From MWFE01 sp964481075 (GTDB lineage: Bacteria > Bacteroidota > Bacteroidia > Bacteroidales > Tenuifilaceae): a stretch of 5,563 bases of DNA. The position numbers were made by a program, and so were the translations under genes. The stretch's first letter is position 1; every line of letters starts with the position of its first letter. The stretch lies in assembly GCA_964481075.1 (NCBI GenBank), contig CAYZSD010000199.1:1-5563 (forward strand), given 5' to 3'. Positions 1 through 5,563 of the stretch are shown in pieces. The notes below the pieces were generated by a model. It saw only the letters and a list, made by a program, of their open reading frames with translations. It was not told where the DNA came from and did not search any database.

Positions 1-95
1 TTAAATCAACTGGTGCTTACATAGACCAAAAAACGGAAATTGAAGCAATTCGTATAGAAGGATCTAAAATAATTGTTAAACCCAAAACAACTTAG
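1..95 (+). CDS. nfeD: NfeD-like membrane protein, C-terminal end (5' part outside window)
   Basis: Only the last 30 codons are present, read in the frame that starts at base 3 and stops at TAG 93-95. The residues show the end of the small OB-fold (NfeD C-terminal) domain: a glycine-aromatic-isoleucine turn (GAYID), a strand EIEAIRIEG, then SKIIVKP, matching the family pattern of a strand followed by 'EG-x-x-(L/I)-x-V'. NfeD proteins are membrane-anchored partners of flotillin/stomatin-type SPFH proteins, and the long forms also carry a serine-protease domain. Whether this is the short or long form cannot be told because the start lies outside the window. The assignment rests on this short tail plus position: floA begins 3 bases after the stop, the standard nfeD-floA arrangement. 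The two are almost certainly cotranscribed. Confidence 0.83.
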   Translation, partial: KSTGAYIDQKTEIEAIRIEGSKIIVKPKTT

Positions 96-98
96 AAA

Positions 99-1085
99 AT
101 GAATGAAATTGGTATTTATCTGATAATCTTTGCTCTTAGCATTGTTGGATTATGGATTATCTTGTACTTTGTACCCATCGGGTTATGGTTTTCTGCACTA
201 GTTAGCGGTGTTAGAGTTTCACTGCTTCAGCTTATCCTGATGCGTTGGAGAAAAGTACCCCCAGGTGTAATTGTACAAGCACTAATTGAAGGGACAAAAG
301 CGGGAATCCAGCTATTCCGCAACGATTTAGAAGCACATTACCTTGCAGGTGGTCGCGTTTCGAAAGTAGTTCACGCTTTGGTTTCTGCCCAGAAGGCAAA
401 TATCCCTCTCGACTTTAAAATGGCCACTGCCATCGATTTAGCAGGTAGGGATGTTTTCGAGGCTGTACAGATGTCGGTTAACCCAAAGGTAATCAATACC
501 CCACCGGTAACGGCAGTTGCCAAGGATGGAATTCAGCTGATTGCCAAAGCAAGGGTTACTGTTAGAGCAAATATTAAACAATTGGTTGGGGGTGCAGGAG
601 AAGAAACCGTGCTTGCTAGAGTTGGTGAGGGCATTGTTTCATCAATTGGTTCGTCCGATTCACACAAAAAAGTGCTCGAAAACCCTGATTTCATCTCCAG
701 AGTGGTTCTTGAAAAGGGACTTGACGCTGGAACTGCATTTGAAATCCTCTCGATTGATATTGCTGATATTGATATTGGAAAGAATATTGGGGCTGTGCTT
801 CAGATGGATCAGGCCAATGCCGATAAGAATATAGCTCAAGCAAAAGCCGAAGAGCGTAGAGCAATGGCGGTTGCATTGGAGCAGGAAATGAAAGCCAAAG
901 CGCAAGAGGCTAGGGCAAAGGTGATTGAGGCTGAAGCCGAAATACCCAAAGCAATTGCGGAAGCCTTCCGTAGCGGAAATCTTGGGATAATGGACTACTA
1001 TAAGCTTAGAAATATTGAAGCCGATACCTCCATGCGTGAGAATATTGCTAAAGATTCTGGAGCACCTCCTAAAGGAACGAAGTAG
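99..1085 (+). CDS. floA: Flotillin-like protein FloA
   Basis: A 328-residue SPFH-family protein, close to the roughly 330 residues usual for bacterial FloA (UPF0365/YqfA family). FloA oligomerises on the inner face of the cytoplasmic membrane and organises membrane microdomains and fluidity. Residues about 5-35 are a hydrophobic membrane-inserting segment with a proline-glycine kink (VPIGLWF). Conserved family blocks follow: RWRKVPPGVIV (50-60), ALIEGTKAGI (61-70), DLEAHYLAGGRV (76-87), DLAGRDVFEAVQMSVNPKVI (113-132), then the SPFH core to about 230. Residues about 236-290 are rich in Ala, Glu, Lys and Gln, the expected helical coiled-coil oligomerisation region. The C-terminus (about 291-328) is short and polar. 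ATG 99 is the first start after the nfeD stop and gives the correct family N-terminus. The gene is intact and is followed by a strong terminator. Confidence 0.97.
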   Translation: MNEIGIYLIIFALSIVGLWIILYFVPIGLWFSALVSGVRVSLLQLILMRWRKVPPGVIVQALIEGTKAGIQLFRNDLEAHYLAGGRVSKVVHALVSAQKANIPLDFKMATAIDLAGRDVFEAVQMSVNPKVINTPPVTAVAKDGIQLIAKARVTVRANIKQLVGGAGEETVLARVGEGIVSSIGSSDSHKKVLENPDFISRVVLEKGLDAGTAFEILSIDIADIDIGKNIGAVLQMDQANADKNIAQAKAEERRAMAVALEQEMKAKAQEARAKVIEAEAEIPKAIAEAFRSGNLGIMDYYKLRNIEADTSMRENIAKDSGAPPKGTK

Positions 1086-1101
1086 ATTCAATTATAACAC
1101 T

Positions 1102-1147
1102 AACACCTCACTTAGCGATAGGAAGCGAAGTGAGGTGTTCTTTTTCT
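1102..1147 (+). terminator. Rho-independent terminator after floA
   Basis: A perfect 12-bp inverted repeat: AACACCTCACTT at 1102-1113 pairs with AAGTGAGGTGTT at 1128-1139. The loop is 14 nt (1114-1127), within which GC/GC at 1115-1116 and 1125-1126 could add two pairs past one mismatch. The stem is followed at once by C and a run of five T (1141-1145), then CT. It lies 16 bases past the floA stop codon, so it ends the nfeD-floA transcript. The reverse strand has no comparable T-run after the stem, so it should act in the plus direction only. It separates floA from yqhD, which implies that yqhD has its own promoter. Confidence 0.9.
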
Positions 1148-1174
1148 AATCAACCACAAACAACTATCAACAGT

Positions 1175-2332
1175 ATGGAAAATTTCGATTTTTTCAACCC
1201 GGTAAAAATTCTGTTTGGCGAAGGGAAAATAAGCGAAATCAGTGGTGAGATTCCCTCTGGATCAAAAATTCTTTTTACATACGGAGGCGGAAGCATCAAA
1301 AGGAACGGAGTTTATCAACAAGTGATGGAGGCTCTGACCGGTTTTGAAGTTTACGAGTTTGGAGGGATAGAACCTAACCCAAAGTATGAAACCTTGATGA
1401 AAGGAGTTGAAATGGGTCGAAATGCTGGAATCGACTTTATTTTAGCTGTTGGAGGTGGTTCGGTGCTTGATGGAACTAAGTTTATTGCTGCGGCAATTCC
1501 ATTCACGGGCGATCCATGGACAATTCTTACCGGAGGTAGAAAGGTGAAAATAGAGAAAGTAATACCCATTGGAACAGTGCTCACACTTGCTGCAACAGGC
1601 TCGGAAATGAACTCGGGAGGTGTAATAAGCCGAGAATCGACCAAAGAAAAACTTGCTTTTGGAAACCCACTCCTTTACCCGAAGTTTTCTGTACTTGATC
1701 CAACTACAACATACTCGTTACCCAGTAAGCAAATAGCAAATGGTATTGTAGATGCCTACATCCATGTTACTGAACAATACCTAACCTATCCTGCTAACGT
1801 TTTGGTTCAGGATCGTTGGGCAGAGGGTCTGCTTCAAACCCTCATTGAAATTGGACCACAAGCTTTAGCAAACCCAAACGATTACGAAACAAGGGCTAAC
1901 CTTATGTGGTGCTGCACCATGGCGCTGAATGGAATAATTGCTGTTGGAGCACCAACCGACTGGGCTACACACATCATTGGACATGAGCTTACTGCATTCT
2001 TCGGGCTTGATCATGCAGAAACACTTGCAATAATACTACCTTCTCTGCTTCTAGAGATGAAAGATGAAAAAAAGGAAAAGTTGTTTCAGTATGGAACACG
2101 TGTTTGGGGTATCGACGAGAAAACAGAGGGGATGAGAATAATAAAATCCATTGAAAAGACTGAAAAATTCTTTCAATCACTTGGAATCAAAACTAAGCTC
2201 TCTGAGTATGGTATTTCAGCCAAAGATTTGGAGCCAATTGTGGAGCGTTTCATAAACAGAAACTGGAAACTTGGTGAAAATAAAACAGTTACTCCAGATG
2301 TAATTAAAAGGGTACTTATAAACTCCGTATAA
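1175..2332 (+). CDS. yqhD: YqhD-type iron-containing alcohol dehydrogenase / NADPH-dependent aldehyde reductase
   Basis: A 385-residue group III (iron-activated) alcohol dehydrogenase that follows E. coli YqhD (387 aa) along its whole length. The family reduces a broad range of aldehydes to alcohols with NADPH in the cytoplasm, including toxic lipid-peroxidation and short-chain aldehydes; related enzymes are called butanol dehydrogenases. Visible motifs: nucleotide-binding YGGGS (36-40), FGGIEPNP (62-69), GGGSVLDGTKF (93-103) and ATGSE (140-144). The metal site is complete: D193 and H197 in IVDAYIH, H266 in DWATH and H280 in GLDH, each one residue before the E. coli ligands as I recall them (194, 198, 267, 281). 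Start: the frame is open back to a GTG at 1130, but that codon lies in the terminator stem. ATG 1175 gives the family N-terminus (MENFDFFNPVKILFG), so it is preferred. The preceding gap is short (1148-1174) and no promoter consensus is convincing there. NADPH use is inferred from the family. Confidence 0.94.
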   Translation: MENFDFFNPVKILFGEGKISEISGEIPSGSKILFTYGGGSIKRNGVYQQVMEALTGFEVYEFGGIEPNPKYETLMKGVEMGRNAGIDFILAVGGGSVLDGTKFIAAAIPFTGDPWTILTGGRKVKIEKVIPIGTVLTLAATGSEMNSGGVISRESTKEKLAFGNPLLYPKFSVLDPTTTYSLPSKQIANGIVDAYIHVTEQYLTYPANVLVQDRWAEGLLQTLIEIGPQALANPNDYETRANLMWCCTMALNGIIAVGAPTDWATHIIGHELTAFFGLDHAETLAIILPSLLLEMKDEKKEKLFQYGTRVWGIDEKTEGMRIIKSIEKTEKFFQSLGIKTKLSEYGISAKDLEPIVERFINRNWKLGENKTVTPDVIKRVLINSV

Positions 2333-2337
2333 TTTTG

Positions 2338-2862
2338 CTACTTAGTTGTTTTACTACCTATAGCGGTAAGTACACTATCAATCGGTTCCCACAGTTCAAT
2401 CTTGTTCCCTTCGGAATCCATTATGTGTACAAATTTTCCATAGTCGTAAGTCTCTATTTCGTCAAGGACATTAACACCATTAGCCTTAAGCTTTCGAACC
2501 AGCCCCTCAATATTCTGAACCCGGTAGTTAATCATAAACTCCTTTTTAGAAGGGGCAAAGTACTCACTTCCTTTCATAAAGGGGCTCCATTGTAGGTAGT
2601 TAATCTCATCGGGGCGGTTTGCATTCCTAAACTCGAAGCTTGATCCCCATTGGTTAACCTCAAGTCCAAGGTTTTTGCTGTACCACTCTCTGGTTTCCTC
2701 TGGGTTTTCGGAGAAAAAGAAAATTCCACCAATACCAGTTACCCGTGGGGTGGTATCGTTGACTGGTTGATCAGGGCTGTCATTCATGTTATTAAAGTTT
2801 TGCTGTTGATTACAACTTATTATGATTCCTGAAATAAATACAATTGCCAATAGTGTTTTCAT
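2338..2862 (-). CDS. Lipoprotein with a VOC (glyoxalase/dioxygenase-fold) domain
   Basis: A 174-residue protein. Residues 1-17 are a lipoprotein signal: MK, a hydrophobic stretch and a lipobox ending IIS-C17, followed by an Asn/Gln-rich polar linker (18-38) that would tether the mature protein to a membrane. Residues about 40-160 form one VOC module: RVTGIGGIFF (40-49), an N-P-E-E-T-x-x-W-Y helix (53-61) leading to NLGLEV (64-69), YLQWSPF (89-95), EYFAPSKKEFMINYRV (100-115) and the closing DSEGNKIELWEP (149-160). This resembles a common cytoplasmic VOC subfamily that normally begins directly at the RVTGIGGIFF strand. E157 could be a metal ligand, but the usual first-strand His is replaced by Gly, so catalysis is uncertain. 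The substrate is unknown. It is the last gene of the minus-strand run, 11 bases after the DUF1801 gene, and its TAG lies 5 bases from the yqhD stop. Confidence 0.9.
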   Translation of the reverse strand: MKTLLAIVFISGIIISCNQQQNFNNMNDSPDQPVNDTTPRVTGIGGIFFFSENPEETREWYSKNLGLEVNQWGSSFEFRNANRPDEINYLQWSPFMKGSEYFAPSKKEFMINYRVQNIEGLVRKLKANGVNVLDEIETYDYGKFVHIMDSEGNKIELWEPIDSVLTAIGSKTTK

Positions 2863-2873
2863 CTACTTTTATA

Positions 2874-3227
2874 TTATGGTTTTTGATGGTTCTCCTCAAC
2901 CCTAAAGGTCACAATTTGCCTTATTAAATCGTATGGTATGGGCTTGTCAAAAGGGAACTGAACCGAGCCTTTACCCTGCTTGTACTTCGATAGCTCATCG
3001 CTAAAGGCATAATGCCCCGAGGGAGTGGCGTAAAACCCAATATGCTTTTTAAAACCAGCGAAGTACACCAGGGGTTTTCCATTGGTTTTGTACGATGGCA
3101 TCTGGTAGGCAAAGCCCTCTACAGCATCAGGTGCTTCCTCTTTAACTATCTGTCTAATTTGCAGCAGAATATTTCTTACATCCTCAGGGAATGAATATAT
3201 GTACTTATCTACCTCGTTCATCAGCAT
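2874..3227 (-). CDS. DUF1801 family protein (frataxin-like fold)
   Basis: A 117-residue single-domain DUF1801 protein. Landmarks are VDKYIYSFPEDV (6-17), a helix LLQIRQIVKEEAPDAVEGFAYQMPSYK split over about 21-47, then GKPLVYFAGFKKHIGFY (51-67), PSGHYAF, LSKYKQGKGSVQFP (79-92) and DKPIPYDLIRQIVTFRVEEN (94-113), which is the family's typical ending. The fold is frataxin-like and some relatives have been proposed to handle iron, but no function can be read here. Two starts are possible. ATG 3227 overlaps the upstream gene by 7 bases. ATG 3221 (Met3) forms a TGATG stop-start overlap with it and leaves 115 residues. Either way translation is probably coupled to the YdeI-like gene, which carries a second, divergent DUF1801 domain. 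There is no signal peptide, so it is cytoplasmic. Confidence 0.9.
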   Translation of the reverse strand: MLMNEVDKYIYSFPEDVRNILLQIRQIVKEEAPDAVEGFAYQMPSYKTNGKPLVYFAGFKKHIGFYATPSGHYAFSDELSKYKQGKGSVQFPFDKPIPYDLIRQIVTFRVEENHQKP

Positions 3228-3790
3228 TTCTTGTACTTATCGTTTAGTCCAATTCCTTGAAGTATCATTGGAATAATCTTATCGATTCGAGCCTGCTTGG
3301 TTTCCTCCCGTTTTGCAGATGCGATGTGCTCAACAAACTCCTTCTGCTTGTAGAAAGGTAGCTTGTTAAAGGCTTTCTCAATCCCCTTATCGCTAGCAAA
3401 GGTTTCAATCAAAGCCTCAGGAAAGCTAAGTTCGGTTGATTTCTCGGGCTTCCAAGCTTTCCCCTCCTCCTCATTCCTTATGGCTTCCTGGATATATTCC
3501 AAAATAAGATCCTCGTTAATCTCATCCTTCGAAGCAAATCGCCACTGGCGCAATGCTTTGGTTTTATCTTCCTGAGCATTCACAAGCACCTTGTACTTAT
3601 CCTCAAGGAAAACTCCATTGTAGAACCACATCGCAAAGTAGTTTTTAAACCCATAGTAGCTAACCACATTTTTTCCTTTGTGGGTGTAAACCTCGGCTCC
3701 CCACTTAATGGCCATCTCAAGCCCCGTTTTTTGGATAATTGATTTGAGAACTGTCAACTCATTCTCCCATTGTTTATTGAAATCGGTCAT
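3221..3790 (-). CDS. YdeI/OmdA-family protein with N-terminal DUF1801 domain
   Basis: A 189-residue cytoplasmic protein with two parts. Residues about 10-105 are a DUF1801 (frataxin-like) domain: IIQKTGLEMAIKWGAEVYTH (18-37), NVVSYYGFKNYFAMWFYNG (41-59), LRQWRFAS (80-87) and an ILEYIQEAI helix (96-104). Residues about 122-185 are the OmdA domain named for YdeI / OmpD-associated / bacteriocin-protection proteins: FPEALIETFASD (123-134), AFNKLPFYKQKEFVEHI (140-156), then the conserved AKREETKQARIDKII (159-173). The two-domain layout and length match YdeI-type proteins of Bacillus and many Bacteroidota. Links to envelope stress or peptide resistance are known only for some relatives and are not shown for this one. 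ATG 3790 is the natural start, 12 bases after the metallo-beta-lactamase stop. The TGA overlaps the next gene. Confidence 0.88.
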   Translation of the reverse strand: MTDFNKQWENELTVLKSIIQKTGLEMAIKWGAEVYTHKGKNVVSYYGFKNYFAMWFYNGVFLEDKYKVLVNAQEDKTKALRQWRFASKDEINEDLILEYIQEAIRNEEEGKAWKPEKSTELSFPEALIETFASDKGIEKAFNKLPFYKQKEFVEHIASAKREETKQARIDKIIPMILQGIGLNDKYKKC

Positions 3791-3802
3791 AGCACATAAG
3801 TT

Positions 3803-4555
3803 TTATTTAGCTTTTTCGTTTTCAACCAATTTAACTGTATGGTTTAATAATTCTACCCCACCAAAATTGCCATGCCCAGGAATCACCATTTTGATGTCAG
3901 GGTATTTTCCCAAGATTTTTTTTATCGTCGAATCCCATTCTGCCACCACTGCATCGGAGAGGTTTCCTAGCCCTTTTGAATCCATTGATTTAACAAGACA
4001 TCCACCGAAAAGAATCCTCTTGCTAGGTATCCAAACCGTGATATTGTCGAAGGAGTGCCCTGCCCCAAAAAACCTGCACTCAACCATTACGCCGTTAAAG
4101 TCAAAGGACAAAGAATCGGTGAAGGATATTGATGGAATGGGCTGCTGAAGCTCCTTGCATTTATCAATAGTCTTTGAATTTGCAATTGACTCAACCCCAA
4201 TTCTTTGCAAATAACCTAGCCCTCCAAGGCAATCATCATGAAAATGTCCAATTATCAATTTAGTTATATCTACCGACATCGAATCTTTCAGAAATTTTGC
4301 AATTCTCTCAATTTTTCCATTATCCATTGGTGTATCAATCATCAATGCCTGTCCATTCCTAATTACAATTAGCCCATTTGAGGGGAAACGACCATAGTTT
4401 TCAATATGATGCCAGCTAACGTGAACGTAAATTGAATCCTGAAGATGAATCAGCTGAATATCGTTGTCAATTTCAATGCTACCATTAGTTTGGGCAAGCA
4501 TGGAAACCAAGCCAATCAGTGAAAAAATTGATATTAAGAATCCTCTCATGATCAT
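3803..4555 (-). CDS. Subclass B1 metallo-beta-lactamase, exported
   Basis: A zinc hydrolase of 250 residues from ATG 4555, expected in the periplasm, where B1 enzymes open the beta-lactam ring, usually including carbapenems. Residues 1-21 are a Sec signal (Arg-containing start, hydrophobic core, likely cleavage after SMLA; no lipobox Cys). Ligands for both zincs are present: H104, H106 and D108 in HFHDDCLGG, H167 in GAGHSFDN, C186 in FGGCLVKS and H228 in IPGHG. The gaps between H104, H167, C186 and H228 are 63, 19 and 42 residues, the same as I recall for Bacillus BcII. Substrate-binding K189 and N198 (in GLGN) are present, and the Cys-Lys pair separates B1 from B2 and B3. The frame is open back to GTG 4600, but that would overlap the upstream gene by 20 bases and bury the signal peptide; ATG 4549 is also possible. 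B1 homologues with other roles exist, so activity is inferred. Confidence 0.92.
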   Translation of the reverse strand: MIMRGFLISIFSLIGLVSMLAQTNGSIEIDNDIQLIHLQDSIYVHVSWHHIENYGRFPSNGLIVIRNGQALMIDTPMDNGKIERIAKFLKDSMSVDITKLIIGHFHDDCLGGLGYLQRIGVESIANSKTIDKCKELQQPIPSISFTDSLSFDFNGVMVECRFFGAGHSFDNITVWIPSKRILFGGCLVKSMDSKGLGNLSDAVVAEWDSTIKKILGKYPDIKMVIPGHGNFGGVELLNHTVKLVENEKAK

Positions 4556-4580
4556 GTTTTTTAGAAATGTAGATAATTTT

Positions 4581-5495
4581 TCAATATCGATACAAATCAC
4601 CCTTAAGGTATTTCAGACCAGAATCAACTATAATTGTAACAATTTTCTTACCCGCACCAATTACTTTTGCCCTTTGAATTGCTGCCCAAACATTTGCCCC
4701 AGAAGTTGTACCGCCAAAAATGCCCTCCATTCGTGCTAGTTTTCTAGCTGTTTCAATTGCATCCTCATCTTTTACAGATATTATCTCATCGGCTAAGTCG
4801 TGCCTGAAAATTGAAGGGATAAAACCAGCGCCAATCCCTTCAAGCTTATGCTTTCCAGTTGTATCGCCGCCCGAAAGTGGGCGAACATAATATGGTTCAA
4901 TGGCAATGCAGCGAATGGTAGGAGTTTCACTCTTCAAAATCTCAGCATTTCCTGAGAAGGAACCACCTGTCCCAACGCCAGTTATAAACTCATCTATATC
5001 AGCTCCAAGTTCATCAATAATCTCCCGAGCCATTTGATGGTATGCGTTTCGGTTGTCAATATTATTAAATTGATCAGTCCAGAAAGTATTAGGATTCATA
5101 CTTATCTCTTTTGCTCTCTTAATCAATTCGTCAATTAGCTTGGCGGTAATTTTTCCATTCTCGCTGGGGATAATCTCGAGGTGTGCTCCAAAAGCACGCA
5201 TTGTCAATAATTTTTCTTCGGCAAAAGCATCGGAAGATACAAAATGGGCCTTATAATCCTTCATCGCACAAACCATAGCCAATGAGCTACCAGTGCTTCC
5301 GCCGGTGTATTCAACAACTGTTCCTCCTTTTCTCAGCTCACCTCTCCTTTCAGCACTCTCAATCATGGAGAGAGCCATTCTGTCCTTCATGCTGCCCGTT
5401 GGATTTGCACCCTCGTATTTTACATAAATGTCGGCCATTCCTGGCTCAACTAGTTTTTCTAACTTTATAAGTGGGGTTTTTCCTATTGCAATCAT
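4581..5495 (-). CDS. PLP-dependent cysteine synthase family enzyme (CysK/CysM-like, variant substrate loop)
   Basis: A 304-residue fold-type II PLP enzyme, the size of O-acetylserine sulfhydrylase. It starts at ATG 5495 with IGKTPLIKL (4-12), the normal family N-terminus. K37 in NPTGSMKDR is the cofactor lysine. GVGTGGS (173-179) is the phosphate-binding loop, HKLEGIGAGFIP (216-227) is a strong cysteine-synthase signature, TTSGAN (263-268) supplies the Ser (S265) that contacts the pyridine nitrogen, and DSGLKYL (291-297) closes the domain. Odd point: the substrate loop is TGGSTGSS (64-71), where CysK and CysM have TSGNTG, so the Asn that contacts substrate and cofactor is Ser (S67). I recall a subfamily with this loop, usually annotated only as cysteine synthase family. 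It may therefore use another amino acid or nucleophile, and no symbol is given. It is the first gene of the minus-strand run and is preceded by 68 very AT-rich bases. Confidence 0.9.
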   Translation of the reverse strand: MIAIGKTPLIKLEKLVEPGMADIYVKYEGANPTGSMKDRMALSMIESAERRGELRKGGTVVEYTGGSTGSSLAMVCAMKDYKAHFVSSDAFAEEKLLTMRAFGAHLEIIPSENGKITAKLIDELIKRAKEISMNPNTFWTDQFNNIDNRNAYHQMAREIIDELGADIDEFITGVGTGGSFSGNAEILKSETPTIRCIAIEPYYVRPLSGGDTTGKHKLEGIGAGFIPSIFRHDLADEIISVKDEDAIETARKLARMEGIFGGTTSGANVWAAIQRAKVIGAGKKIVTIIVDSGLKYLKGDLYRY

Positions 5496-5563
5496 TGTAT
5501 TTAAAGATTAAGAAACTGTTTAAATTTTATTTTATAATTATTTCAAGTTAATTTGTATCAAAA

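Larger units (their letters stand above)
2338..5495 (-). other. Probable five-gene operon
   Basis: Five same-strand genes have gaps, in transcription order, of 25 bases (with the beta-lactamase start at 4555), 12 bases, an overlap of 1 or 7 bases, and 11 bases. No hairpin followed by a T-run was found in any gap. This spacing suggests a single transcript beginning upstream of 5495. Sequence 5496-5563 is about 87% A+T and could hold the promoter, but I could not find a clean match to the Bacteroidota -7 pattern (TAnnTTTG), so no promoter is marked. The transcript could equally begin further upstream, outside the window. Confidence 0.6.

Noticed and set aside
660..1091. 143-codon open frame on the minus strand opposite floA
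   Set aside because: It lies wholly antisense to a well-conserved gene, has a Cys/Phe/Ser-rich composition with no recognisable domain, and is explained by the codon pattern of floA. The same holds for the shorter frames opposite or inside the other genes (for example 541-834, 1351-1644, 2335-2595, 3708-4148, 4464-4739).
2352..2370. Hairpin near the convergent junction as a shared terminator
   Set aside because: The stem is about six pairs with a bulge, lies inside the coding end of the VOC gene, and has no T-run on either side.
3203..3601. Recurring GTACTTAT words (around 3201, 3233 and 3593)
   Set aside because: These are codons for Lys-Tyr within D-K-Y / D-K-Y-K residues in the two DUF1801 proteins, in frame and irregularly spaced, so they are coding coincidence and not a repeat element or binding site.
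4556..4600. Longer N-terminus of the metallo-beta-lactamase from GTG 4600
   Set aside because: It would add 15 polar residues before a normal signal peptide and overlap the upstream coding region by 20 bases; ATG 4555 or 4549 fits the family and export better.
5496..5563. Promoter for the minus-strand gene run
   Set aside because: The stretch is very AT-rich (about 87%) and contains a TTG, but the near matches to TAnnTTTG have three instead of two spacer bases and poor distance to the TTG. Not convincing enough to mark.
1..5563. Mobile element, toxin-antitoxin pair, CRISPR array, phage genes or tRNA
   Set aside because: No transposase, integrase, long inverted or direct repeats, regularly spaced repeats or tRNA-like cloverleaf were seen; the genes fill the window and look native.

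Overview
The window looks like ordinary chromosome from an AT-rich member of the Bacteroidota. The grounds are an NfeD-FloA gene pair, A/T-rich sequence before the start codons in place of clear Shine-Dalgarno motifs, and protein families typical of that phylum. No species can be named from the sequence. There is no sign of an insertion sequence, phage, CRISPR array, tRNA or rRNA. Apart from two short intergenic stretches (1086-1174 and 5496-5563), the window is fully coding.

Layout, plus strand: the last 30 codons of an nfeD-like gene (1-95) are followed after 3 bases by a complete floA flotillin gene (99-1085). A strong rho-independent terminator (1102-1147) closes that unit. Next comes a YqhD-type iron-containing alcohol dehydrogenase / aldehyde reductase gene (start chosen at 1175, end 2332).

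Layout, minus strand: five genes run head to tail from 5495 down to 2338, so closely packed that they are probably one transcript. In transcription order they are: a PLP-dependent cysteine-synthase-family enzyme (5495-4581); an exported subclass B1 metallo-beta-lactamase with every zinc ligand present (about 4555-3803); a YdeI/OmdA-family protein with an N-terminal DUF1801 domain (3790-3221); a small stand-alone DUF1801 protein (3227-2874, overlapping the previous stop codon); and a VOC (glyoxalase-fold) domain carried on a lipoprotein (2862-2338). The last gene converges on yqhD with only 5 bases between the two stop codons.

Working together: NfeD and FloA are the known membrane-microdomain pair. 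The minus-strand genes share no textbook pathway. An envelope beta-lactamase, a lipoprotein VOC protein, a YdeI-like protein and, across the convergent junction, an aldehyde reductase are compatible with defence against antibiotics or reactive electrophiles, but that is inference from neighbourhood alone. The best candidates for follow-up are the B1 metallo-beta-lactamase, the VOC domain moved to the envelope, and the cysteine-synthase homologue with an altered substrate loop. I see no clear sign of a wholly new multi-gene system.
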